NCBI GenBank assembly: GCA_039029315.1
Contig: JBCCGK010000165.1
Span: forward strand, 1-17,571
DNA length: 17,571 nt
Reading direction: 5' to 3'
Source of the DNA: JBCCCJ01 sp039029315
GTDB taxonomy: Bacteria > Bacteroidota > Bacteroidia > J057
In this document: one piece after another, positions 6,816 to 14,380 of the stretch
Numbering within the stretch: the stretch's first letter is position 1
Layout of the letters: each line of letters begins with the position of its first letter
Notes under the pieces: generated by a model
Told to the model about the DNA's origin: nothing
What the model saw: the letters and a program-made list of their open reading frames with translations, nothing else
The model's database searches: none
Made by a program: the position numbers and the translations under genes

Positions 6816-7493
6816 ATGAACTCCTTGATTTCCTGTATCCCCCTCCTGCTTATTGGTCTCCATCTCTTCTGTGGATGTGGATCTTCTGCCTCAACAAAAC
6901 CAGATCAACAAGCGCCTCCTGACAAAGAATCAACTTGTTTGGAGGATGAACAACGACTCGTCAAAAACGTGCGAGAGATTGCAGCCCGGATGGAGGCCGA
7001 ACAATTGATGTATGGAGAATTGCCATTGACAGATTGTTCAGGGATCTTCCATCGACTGCTTGATAGTCTGAAAGAACGCTGCCCGGAGGCAAAATACCCT
7101 TCCAAATCATACCGAAGTTCTCGCGCACTCGCTCAATGGTATCATGAACAAGGAAGTCTGGTCCTGCTCCCACAGCCCGAAACCAGAACTGAGCTTATCC
7201 GTCCAGGCGCAGTCCTTTTTTATGGCGGAAGAGGGGATCAGCTGGCAGAAGATGATTTTACGATTGGTCATTTGACCAGCTCAGAAGGAATCAACCATGT
7301 AGGAATTGTAACAACTATCAAGAGAAATTCATCAGGAGTTGTTGAGACCTACAAGCTATTTCACGGATTACGTCCAGGAAAATTTGCAAAGACGACAAGT
7401 TATCACTCTCTCAACCCCAGTCGGGATACCTATCCGCCATTGGGAAATGGAAAAGAAGCCCTGGTAGCGATTGCGCCTGTTGTGAGTCAGTGA
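6816..7493 (+). CDS. NlpC/P60- or CHAP-like lipoprotein
   Basis: The 225-residue protein begins with a signal peptide ending in a lipobox-like LFCGC, giving lipidated Cys21. A helical segment (about 41-63) leads to the core fold of an NlpC/P60-type cysteine peptidase: TDCSGIFHRLL with likely nucleophile Cys74, then IRPGAVLFYG (about 128-137) as the usual strand before the active-site His, and NHVGIVTTI with His161. A third polar residue could be His183 in LFHGL. Such enzymes usually cleave peptide bonds in murein stem peptides, so a role in peptidoglycan turnover at the inner face of the outer membrane is likely. The overall sequence is divergent, so substrate and activity are uncertain. No gene on either side is obviously linked; the hairpin cluster at 7519-7616 ends its transcript. 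Confidence 0.65.
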   Translation: MNSLISCIPLLLIGLHLFCGCGSSASTKPDQQAPPDKESTCLEDEQRLVKNVREIAARMEAEQLMYGELPLTDCSGIFHRLLDSLKERCPEAKYPSKSYRSSRALAQWYHEQGSLVLLPQPETRTELIRPGAVLFYGGRGDQLAEDDFTIGHLTSSEGINHVGIVTTIKRNSSGVVETYKLFHGLRPGKFAKTTSYHSLNPSRDTYPPLGNGKEALVAIAPVVSQ

Positions 7494-7518
7494 TCGATTC
7501 ATTAGATTTGCCAGCCAA

Positions 7519-7536
7519 CAAGAAGTATACTTCTTG
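7519..7536. other. Perfect 18-bp palindrome
   Basis: CAAGAAGTATACTTCTTG is a perfect dyad without a spacer, 26 bp after the stop of the NlpC-like gene. The lack of a loop makes a dimeric-protein binding site as plausible as an RNA hairpin. No T-run follows it. It lies about 200 bp upstream of pyc. Confidence 0.45.
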
Positions 7537-7563
7537 CCCTAAATGTATTTGGGATACCGGTTG

Positions 7564-7581
7564 CAGACGAAAGTCTGTTTT
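7564..7581 (+). terminator. Short GAAA-loop hairpin with T-run
   Basis: CAGAC at 7564-7568 pairs with GTCTG at 7573-7577 around a stable GAAA (GNRA) tetraloop and is followed directly by a run of T's. It is small but well-formed, and it is the first of two terminator-like hairpins after the NlpC-like gene. Confidence 0.4.
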
Positions 7582-7628
7582 ATCCCCCTGCCTGGAGCGT
7601 GCTCTGGCAGGGGGATGTTGGTTTTGGT
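7582..7628 (+). terminator. Strong hairpin upstream of pyc
   Basis: ATCCCCCTGCC at 7582-7592 pairs perfectly with GGCAGGGGGAT at 7606-7616. The loop itself contains GAGC/GCTC, extending the stem with a small bulge. It is followed by GTTGGTTTTGG, a moderate U-rich stretch. It probably insulates pyc from the upstream gene. The left arm could alternatively pair with GGGAT at 7551-7555, but that competing stem is only 5 bp. Confidence 0.6.
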
Positions 7629-7649
7629 AAAGCTTATCCTAAAAATAGG

Positions 7650-7680
7650 TTGGAGAAAAGAGAAGCATTCTGTTTTTTTG
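7650..7680 (+). promoter_or_regulatory. Possible Bacteroidota-type promoter for pyc
   Basis: TTG at 7650-7652 and TTTTTTTG at 7673-7680 are spaced by 20 bp, as in the Bacteroidota -33/-7 arrangement, although the -7 box has T instead of A in its second position. Transcription would start near 7687. A 7-bp stem GAGACAT/ATGTCTC (7693-7699, 7706-7712) would then lie in the leader, 22 bp before the ATG at 7735. No known riboswitch is recognised. Confidence 0.3.
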
Positions 7681-7734
7681 TATTCCCCCCTCGAGACATA
7701 ATTCAATGTCTCTAAGTAAGAATACCCAGCCGAA

Positions 7735-10700
7735 ATGAGCACCCATATTCGAACCTTCAAAAAAATCCTTGTCGCGAACAGAGGAGAAATTGCCATTCGC
7801 GTCCTCAGAGCCGCTTCTGAACTTCATATTCGAACGGTCGCTATTTATTCCTATGAAGACCGATATTCTCTGCACCGATATAAAGCAGATGAAGCCTATA
7901 TGATCGGAAACCGAACGGAACCACTTAAACCTTATCTGGATATAGAGGCCATCGTCAGTGTGGCCAAAAGCAAAGGAGTGGATGCGATTCATCCCGGCTA
8001 TGGCTTTTTGTCTGAAAATGTAGACTTTGTTCGAGCCTGTGAGGCTGCAGGTATTGTCTTCATTGGACCAAGACCTGATGTCATGGAAAGCCTTGGAGAT
8101 AAGGTAAAGGCCAAAGAACTGGCCAAAAAAGTAGAGGTTCCTTTAATTCCTGATAGTCAAAAACCTCTACTTTCTCTCTCAGATGCACTCGGGGAAGCCA
8201 AAAGAATAGGCTATCCCCTGATGTTGAAAGCAGCTTCGGGAGGTGGAGGAAGAGGCATGAGAGTGGTAAGAAGTGAGGAGGCATTGAATCGGGCCTTTCA
8301 GGAAGCCCGAAATGAGGCCTTGAAAGCATTTGGTGATGACACAGTCTTCCTGGAGAAGTTTATTGAAAATCCCAAGCACATCGAAGTACAATTGCTGGGA
8401 GATAATTCTGGAAACCTCGTGCATCTGTTTGAGCGAGATTGTTCTGTACAGCGCCGTTTTCAGAAAGTGGTGGAAGTCGCCCCTTCAACCCTTTCGCCTG
8501 AATCCAAGAACAAACTGTATGAATATGCCTTGAAAATTGGAAGAGGTGTCCAGTATAACAATGCCGGAACAGTAGAATTTTTGGTGGATGATGGAGGAAA
8601 AGGAGAGATTTATTTCATTGAGGTCAATCCACGTATTCAGGTTGAGCATACGATTACAGAAGAAATCACAGGCATTGACATTGTTCGATCGCAAATCTTG
8701 ATTGCTGCCGGGGCGAGATTGACGGATCCTCAGATCCTGATTGAAAGCCAGGAAAGCCTCACCTACCAAGGCTTTGCTGTTCAATGTCGGATAACCACAG
8801 AAGACCCTGCCAGCCAATTTAAGCCAGATTATGGAGAGATCATTGCCTATCGAAGTGCTTCAGGCTTTGGGATCAGACTTGACGCAGGAAGCTCCTATGT
8901 CGGGGCAAGGATCTCTCCTTTCTTCGATTCTATGTTGGTGAAAATTACCGGTAAGGGGCGGACGCTCAAAGGAGCAACCCAACGATTGGATCGCGCCCTG
9001 CGGGAATTTCGAGTGCGTGGGGTGAAAACCAACATTCCTTTCCTCATCAATGTTGTGAACAACAAAACCTTTCAGCAAGGAGAGGCAACAGTCAAATTCA
9101 TTGAGGAGAATCCAACTCTGGTGCAGGTCAAGCAGGGAATGGATAGAGGAACCAAAACCTTGAGTTATCTGGGGAAAATCCTGGTGAATGGCAACAAGGA
9201 TGTCAAAGCCTATGATCCGAAAAGGAAATTTCGCATTCCCATTGTTCCAGCCTTTAGCAAAAATGATCCCTATCCCAAAGGCAGTCGGGATCAACTCAAA
9301 GAACTGGGACGGGAGGCCTTTATAGCAAAAATCAAGGCTGATCCTGCGATTCATTATACCGATACGACTTTTCGGGATGCGCATCAATCCCTTTTGGCTA
9401 CCCGTATGCGAACGATGGACATGTTCCTGGTGGCAGAAAGTTTTGCTAAAGCCCATCCCGAATTGTTCTCCATGGAGGTGTGGGGAGGTGCGACCTTCGA
9501 TGTCTGTCTGAGATTTCTGAAAGAAGATCCCTGGGATCGCCTGAGAATATTGCGAAGCAAGATCCCGAACATCCTGTTTCAAATGTTGTTGAGAGGGTCC
9601 AATGCGGTTGGATACAAGGCCTATCCAGATAATTTGGTTCAGCAATTCATCGTTAAGGCTGCTGAAACGGGAATAGATATTTTTAGAATTTTTGATTCAC
9701 TCAACTGGCTGGAAGCCATGAAAGTGAGCATCCGCACTGTCCGAGAGGAAACCGATTCATTGGCCGAGGCCTGTATTTGTTATACCGGAGACATCAATGA
9801 TCCAGATCCTGGGAATAAATACAATCTGCAATACTATGTAGATTTTGCCAAACAACTGGAGGATGAGGGAGCACATATCCTTGCGATCAAGGACATGGCC
9901 GGCTTGCTGAAGCCACTAGCTGCTGAACGTCTTGTAAGCACCCTTCGTGAATCTTTGGCGATTCCGATTCATCTGCATACACACGATACCTCCTCGAACC
10001 AGGCAACCACCTATCTCAAAGCTGTGGAGGCGGGGGTCGACATCGTGGACATGGCACTCAGTTCCATGTCTGGCATGACCTCCCAACCCAATTTCAATTC
10101 CTTTGTCTCCATCATGGAAGGGCATAAGCGTGAGCAGAAAATGGATGTCCGAAGCCTCAATCAGTTTGCCAACTATTGGGAAGCGGTACGAGAATATTAT
10201 TATCCCTTTGAATCGGAATTGCGCTCCGGAACGGCCGAAGTGTACCAGCATGAGATTCCTGGAGGTCAATATTCCAACTTGCTCCCGCAGGCGCGTTCGC
10301 TTGGACTAGAGAAGAAATTTGAGCAAATCAAACAAAATTATGCCATTGTCAATCGGATGTTTGGCCATATTGTGAAGGTAACTCCTTCTTCCAAAGTGGT
10401 GGGCGACATGGCTTTGTTCATGACTTCCAATGAGTTGACTGAGCAAGATATATTCGAGAAAGGAGATGAATTGTCCTTTCCCGATTCAGTCAAAAGTTTC
10501 TTTCGCGGCGATCTTGGGCAACCTGTGGGTGGCTTTCCCCGACCCCTTCAAAAGATTATTCTCAAAGATGAGAAACCCTATACAGATCGGCCAAACAAAC
10601 ATCTCAAAGCCATCGATTTTGAGAAAGCCTGGAAAGAGTTTAAGCAGGAGTTTCCGGATGATCGACTGACAGATCTTGATATGCTGTCCTATCTGTTATA

Positions 10701-11193
10701 TGGAAAGGTATTTCGCCAATATTATGACCACCTGCAGCAATTCGATGAGGTGATGAACTTGCCGACCGAGGCATTTTTCTACCCCATGAAGCGGGGAGAG
10801 GAAATCCTTGTGCGCATTGCTCCCGGTAAGAAACTCCTGATCGAATATATGTATCGATTGGATGCGGATGACGAAGGGATGAGTGCCGTGTTTTTTCGAC
10901 TCAACGGTCAGACTCGCTCCATCAAGATCAAGGATGAGGCTGTGAAGGTTGAAAAGGTCGTCAACAAAAAAGCATCTGCGGAAAATGAAGTCGGATCTCC
11001 ATTGCAAGGGCGTCTCACAGAGGTCTTTGTCGAGCCAGGGGATGTGGTAAAAAAGAACCAGCCGCTATTCGTGATTGAGGCTATGAAAATGGAATCCACC
11101 ATTGCGGCTTCCCGCAAGGGCACCGTTCGAAAAGTACATTTGTCGGGAGGAACGATGGTCGAACAGGATGACCTTGTCGTAGAACTTGAATAG
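7735..11193 (+). CDS. pyc: Pyruvate carboxylase, single chain
   Basis: This biotin enzyme carboxylates pyruvate to oxaloacetate with ATP and bicarbonate, replenishing the TCA cycle and feeding gluconeogenesis; it acts in the cytoplasm as a tetramer. The 1152 residues match the usual length. The biotin carboxylase domain (about 1-460) starts with KKILVANRGEIAIRV and has the ATP-grasp loop GGGGRGM at 169-175, FERDCSVQRRFQKVVE at 232-247 and EVNPRIQVEH at 296-305. The carboxyltransferase domain has DTTFRDAHQ at 543-551, the carboxylated lysine expected at Lys719 (AIKDMAG), and metal ligands in HLHTHD at 746-751. The biotin carrier domain ends the chain with EAMKMES, biotinyl lysine Lys1118. All key residues appear intact. 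The ATG at 7735 gives the usual N-terminus. The gene has its own spacer with hairpins upstream, and the next gene begins 56 bp after its stop. Confidence 0.97.
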   Translation: MSTHIRTFKKILVANRGEIAIRVLRAASELHIRTVAIYSYEDRYSLHRYKADEAYMIGNRTEPLKPYLDIEAIVSVAKSKGVDAIHPGYGFLSENVDFVRACEAAGIVFIGPRPDVMESLGDKVKAKELAKKVEVPLIPDSQKPLLSLSDALGEAKRIGYPLMLKAASGGGGRGMRVVRSEEALNRAFQEARNEALKAFGDDTVFLEKFIENPKHIEVQLLGDNSGNLVHLFERDCSVQRRFQKVVEVAPSTLSPESKNKLYEYALKIGRGVQYNNAGTVEFLVDDGGKGEIYFIEVNPRIQVEHTITEEITGIDIVRSQILIAAGARLTDPQILIESQESLTYQGFAVQCRITTEDPASQFKPDYGEIIAYRSASGFGIRLDAGSSYVGARISPFFDSMLVKITGKGRTLKGATQRLDRALREFRVRGVKTNIPFLINVVNNKTFQQGEATVKFIEENPTLVQVKQGMDRGTKTLSYLGKILVNGNKDVKAYDPKRKFRIPIVPAFSKNDPYPKGSRDQLKELGREAFIAKIKADPAIHYTDTTFRDAHQSLLATRMRTMDMFLVAESFAKAHPELFSMEVWGGATFDVCLRFLKEDPWDRLRILRSKIPNILFQMLLRGSNAVGYKAYPDNLVQQFIVKAAETGIDIFRIFDSLNWLEAMKVSIRTVREETDSLAEACICYTGDINDPDPGNKYNLQYYVDFAKQLEDEGAHILAIKDMAGLLKPLAAERLVSTLRESLAIPIHLHTHDTSSNQATTYLKAVEAGVDIVDMALSSMSGMTSQPNFNSFVSIMEGHKREQKMDVRSLNQFANYWEAVREYYYPFESELRSGTAEVYQHEIPGGQYSNLLPQARSLGLEKKFEQIKQNYAIVNRMFGHIVKVTPSSKVVGDMALFMTSNELTEQDIFEKGDELSFPDSVKSFFRGDLGQPVGGFPRPLQKIILKDEKPYTDRPNKHLKAIDFEKAWKEFKQEFPDDRLTDLDMLSYLLYGKVFRQYYDHLQQFDEVMNLPTEAFFYPMKRGEEILVRIAPGKKLLIEYMYRLDADDEGMSAVFFRLNGQTRSIKIKDEAVKVEKVVNKKASAENEVGSPLQGRLTEVFVEPGDVVKKNQPLFVIEAMKMESTIAASRKGTVRKVHLSGGTMVEQDDLVVELE

Positions 11194-11249
11194 GGGCAAA
11201 TTTTTTGATGTGCGAAAGAATCACTAGCTTTTCTGAAAGACCCTTCACG

Positions 11250-12878
11250 ATGAAAAGCTTGACACCTCTTTCCTTCCTGATTGTTTTTATGTCCTTGAAT
11301 TGGGATCTCACAGCCCAACAACCCCAGATTATGTGGTGGTATGATGTCGATGACTCCGGATTCGGACAGGCTGCCGCCGCAGATGTGGATATGGATGATA
11401 CCCTGGAGATTGTCTTCAGTACTTACCGAAATGATGGCCAGGCCCATTGTCTAAACGCTGAGGACGGTTCTGTTCACTGGATCTACGATATGGAGGGATG
11501 TGGTGATGTTGCTCCAACCATCTATGATCTGGAAGGAGATGACACCCTGGATGTGATCATTCCTGGATCATGTAATCCAACAACCTTCGCCATCAATGGC
11601 TATACCGGGGCGCTCAATTGGTCAACGCCCATGCGCGGCTCTGATTCTCCTCCGGTTGTGGCCAATCTGGATGCAGATCCTGAGATGGAGATCATTCATG
11701 GAGAATTTAATGGTTACGTCCTGTGCTTAAATCCTGATGGGTCCCAGGCCTGGGAACTGGCAGTGGATCTCAATTCCTGGATTCAGACTGCTCCCATCGT
11801 CATGGACGTGAATGGGGATTCTGTGCAGGAGTTCATCGTGGCAAACTGGAGTTTTGGAACAGACCATCGAATTTTTTGTTTTCGGTCAGATACACGTGAT
11901 ACTCTATGGACCAGTAGCTTGCCGGAGGATGTGATGTATCATGGTGCTTCTTATGCGGATCTGGATATGGATGGGAAAAATGAAATAGTGATCGGTTCCT
12001 ATGATGGAACAGCCTACTGTTTGAACGCAGAGGATGGGAGTCTGGCCTGGGAGTTCAGTCTTGGAAATGCCTTTTTTGTATCTGCGCCGACTTCTATTGG
12101 GGATATAGATGCTGACGGACTGTTGGACGTGATCATCATTGATGCCTGGACGGTGGTGTGTTTGAGTCACCTTGGGCAAATGAAGTGGAGTTATAGCATT
12201 CCCGATTTTGGCCAGTCCTTTCGGGGCGTGGCCTTGAGTGATATGAATGGAGATGATACATTAGATGTGGTCTTTGGGACCAGCAAGGGCGAAGTCATTT
12301 CTTTGCATGGGCCAGATGGGACAGAACAATGGTCCGTGGATCTGGCAGCGCATATGGGGGATACTTTCGATATCGATCATGGGCCAGTGATTGCAGATTT
12401 TGATCTGGATGGAAGCCTGGATGTCTTTGTAGTAGGGGGGCATACAAAATTTCCTGATATCGAGGGGAATTATGGCAGGGCTTATGCCATTTCAGTGGGG
12501 GAGGGGAGTGGACCAGATTGGCCGATGTTTCGGAGGGATATTAACAGGCAAGCATGTGTCTGTCCAGATACCAGCATGAGTACAGGGGGAGTGACTTCTT
12601 TCGAGAATGGAGCTTCATTGAAACATTACCCGAATCCGGTTCACGATCAACTGACCTTTACACTTCGTTTGGACAAGCCTTCCGAAGTGCTGCTGGAAAT
12701 TCTTGATCTATCAGGTAAAAACATCGCTTTACTGACAGACAAGACATATTCTCCTGGTCTACATAAGCTTTCCCTGAACAGATCCGAGCTGCCTGTCCCG
12801 CTTCCCGCAGGAACCTATATTGCTCATCTTCGTGTAAATGGAGTTCGTATAGCCTATACGAAAATTGTGATGGAATAA
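11250..12878 (+). CDS. Secreted FG-GAP/PQQ-like beta-propeller with T9SS sorting domain
   Basis: From the ATG at 11250 the product has 542 residues. A signal peptide (about 1-23, ending TAQQ) is followed by about eight repeats of the FG-GAP/VCBS type, each a hydrophobic strand, an acidic DxDxDxxxE/D loop and a strand, for example ADVDMDDTLEIVF, ADLDMDGKNEIVIGSYDG and ADFDLDGSLDVFVVGG. They alternate with PQQ-like strands such as CLNAEDGSLAWEF. This predicts a calcium-binding seven- or eight-bladed propeller. The last 80 residues (YPNPVHDQLTF to the end) are a type A T9SS C-terminal sorting domain, so the protein should cross the outer membrane and be released or attached at the cell surface. 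An earlier in-frame ATG at 11205 would place a non-signal-like segment before the signal peptide, so 11250 is preferred. Its ligand is unknown. Confidence 0.85.
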   Translation: MKSLTPLSFLIVFMSLNWDLTAQQPQIMWWYDVDDSGFGQAAAADVDMDDTLEIVFSTYRNDGQAHCLNAEDGSVHWIYDMEGCGDVAPTIYDLEGDDTLDVIIPGSCNPTTFAINGYTGALNWSTPMRGSDSPPVVANLDADPEMEIIHGEFNGYVLCLNPDGSQAWELAVDLNSWIQTAPIVMDVNGDSVQEFIVANWSFGTDHRIFCFRSDTRDTLWTSSLPEDVMYHGASYADLDMDGKNEIVIGSYDGTAYCLNAEDGSLAWEFSLGNAFFVSAPTSIGDIDADGLLDVIIIDAWTVVCLSHLGQMKWSYSIPDFGQSFRGVALSDMNGDDTLDVVFGTSKGEVISLHGPDGTEQWSVDLAAHMGDTFDIDHGPVIADFDLDGSLDVFVVGGHTKFPDIEGNYGRAYAISVGEGSGPDWPMFRRDINRQACVCPDTSMSTGGVTSFENGASLKHYPNPVHDQLTFTLRLDKPSEVLLEILDLSGKNIALLTDKTYSPGLHKLSLNRSELPVPLPAGTYIAHLRVNGVRIAYTKIVME

Positions 12879-12881
12879 AGA

Positions 12882-13325
12882 TCATGTCTGTACATACTGC
12901 CATTCCCATACCTCACCATCTTCAGGATCGGTTACGATTCCCAGAAGGATGAATCCATTTTTCTCCAGAATTCTTGTCGAAAAATTTTTCTCTGGAAGTG
13001 TTCTGGCAGTAATGAGAACCGAAGGGTCAGTCTGCAAGGAGAGGTCGACCAGACATTTGCACATCTCGGTCCCGACCCCTTGTTGTTGGAATCGCTCAAA
13101 GGTTCCATATGCAATTTCCACCTTTCCATTGACTGGAGCTCCTTTGAAGGCTGCAGCTCCAACCAATTGACCCTCTTTCTTTGCATAGTAACCTATCCAG
13201 GGTGGTTGATAGCCAATTTTTTGCATGAATTCAATGCTCAAGTACAGGCTTGACTGACAATCAGGATTGGCGGCGAAGGCAGCATTTTCTTCAATAGTTG
13301 ACTGGATCGGGAGGAGTTTCATCAT
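12882..13325 (-). CDS. GNAT-family N-acetyltransferase
   Basis: The 147-residue protein matches the GNAT fold in length and order. Strand GYYAKKEGQLVGAAAF and strand KVEIAYGTFERFQ lead to the acetyl-CoA pyrophosphate-binding loop QQGVGTEM (residues 81-88), followed by a helix, then ITARTLPEKNFSTRILEKNGFILLG, the RimI/RimJ-like C-terminal part in which a side-by-side Asn-Phe-Ser-Thr helix shapes the acceptor site. It transfers an acetyl group from acetyl-CoA to an unknown amine. It is the last gene of a minus-strand set with DUF3500 and a GT-C-like protein (49-bp gap). Its stop codon is only 3 bp from that of the convergent propeller gene. Two successive ATG codons make the start uncertain by one residue. 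Confidence 0.85.
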   Translation of the reverse strand: MMKLLPIQSTIEENAAFAANPDCQSSLYLSIEFMQKIGYQPPWIGYYAKKEGQLVGAAAFKGAPVNGKVEIAYGTFERFQQQGVGTEMCKCLVDLSLQTDPSVLITARTLPEKNFSTRILEKNGFILLGIVTDPEDGEVWEWQYVQT

Positions 13326-13374
13326 TTTTTTGATAATGAGGGTTCAAAGGAGACAGTGAGCCTGCTGGCCTTTT

Positions 13375-14325
13375 TTATTCTTTTCCATAGTCTTTAGGAT
13401 TCCGCCACAGCCAGTGAATGTGGTTGTCGTAGTTCTCATACTCAATGAAGTGCTCTCCATTTTCGATTTTGTAATAGTGTCCACTGCCATGAACGGTACT
13501 GCCAATGAAGAAAAAACGGGCTTTTTCATTCAGAATTTCTTCGATGGAAGGGACCTCAAAGGAATGAAAATTATGGACATATTCTGAGACGAGCCGCTGA
13601 AGAAGTGCCTGTTGTGCTTCGGAGAGTTTGGAAATGGAAATGCCTTCGTCCGGAATGTCGGCCAGATTCTTGTTGAGTTCTCCATACACTGCTTTGGGCT
13701 TTTGTCTGTCAGAATAGCCCTCCGCCAATTGCTGATCAGTGAAACTCTGGACCAATTCTCTTGCCAATTCCTCTTCATGGTACAAAATCGCCAGACCATC
13801 CCTGGCACCATCGCTATGTGCCACCGCGGGATTGGATGCAAAAGTAATTGGGCTGAATCCGATCAGCTCATCTCCTCGAAGACTCATATTCACAGACAAG
13901 TGATGTCCTTCCAGTTTCCAGCCCCAATTCTTTCCTTCTGCTACTTCTCCGAAAATAGAAAGCCAGTATTCATTCCTCCCCAACACGGGTTCATTTTTTT
14001 GTTGGATGTCCTCATTGAACATGATAGCTGTGATTTTGAGGTAGCCTTGAGAAGGGAAAAATGTTCGTAACATTCGATGAAATGCGATTTTTTGGCCTTC
14101 ACTCATAGCTGTAAGCTTCAGACCCAGCCGTTTGCCAGGAAGGCGACTCCATTCAGTTCGGTGTGGAGCGTCCATCTCAAACTGGCAGTGTTTGCGTTGT
14201 TCGGGGGATAGCTGATCGATAACTGTCATGGTGGCACCCATATAAGCCGGCTGGAAAGATTGGGCGGAGAGAATCTCTTGCGCACACATCAGGGCTATCA
14301 ATAGAAGTAAGTAGCGTAGTCTCAT
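13375..14325 (-). CDS. Secreted DUF3500-family protein
   Basis: The 316-residue protein has a signal peptide (about 1-21, cleavage likely after ILSA) and then the DUF3500 pattern. That comprises GQKIAFHRMLRTFFPSQGYLKI, an EYWLSIFGEVAEGKNWGWKLEGHHLSVNM block with His141-His142, and the C-terminal HYYKIENGEHFIEYEN...NHIHWLWRNPKDYGKE, which is rich in His, Glu and Asp. The conserved HH, HY and HIHW histidines suggest a metal-binding hydrolase-like site, but the family has no established reaction that I know. The location should be periplasmic or extracellular. It sits between a GT-C-like membrane protein gene (55 bp upstream) and a GNAT gene (49 bp downstream), consistent with one transcript. 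The family call rests on recognised motifs. Confidence 0.75.
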   Translation of the reverse strand: MRLRYLLLLIALMCAQEILSAQSFQPAYMGATMTVIDQLSPEQRKHCQFEMDAPHRTEWSRLPGKRLGLKLTAMSEGQKIAFHRMLRTFFPSQGYLKITAIMFNEDIQQKNEPVLGRNEYWLSIFGEVAEGKNWGWKLEGHHLSVNMSLRGDELIGFSPITFASNPAVAHSDGARDGLAILYHEEELARELVQSFTDQQLAEGYSDRQKPKAVYGELNKNLADIPDEGISISKLSEAQQALLQRLVSEYVHNFHSFEVPSIEEILNEKARFFFIGSTVHGSGHYYKIENGEHFIEYENYDNHIHWLWRNPKDYGKE

Positions 14326-14380
14326 TGGTCAATAACTGTTAATGCTGGAGATGAAAAATAGAATTCCAACGGTATGCTGA

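Noticed and set aside
8860..9645. Minus-strand frame of 261 codons inside pyc
   Set aside because: It lies antisense to intact pyruvate carboxylase coding sequence and shows no domain.
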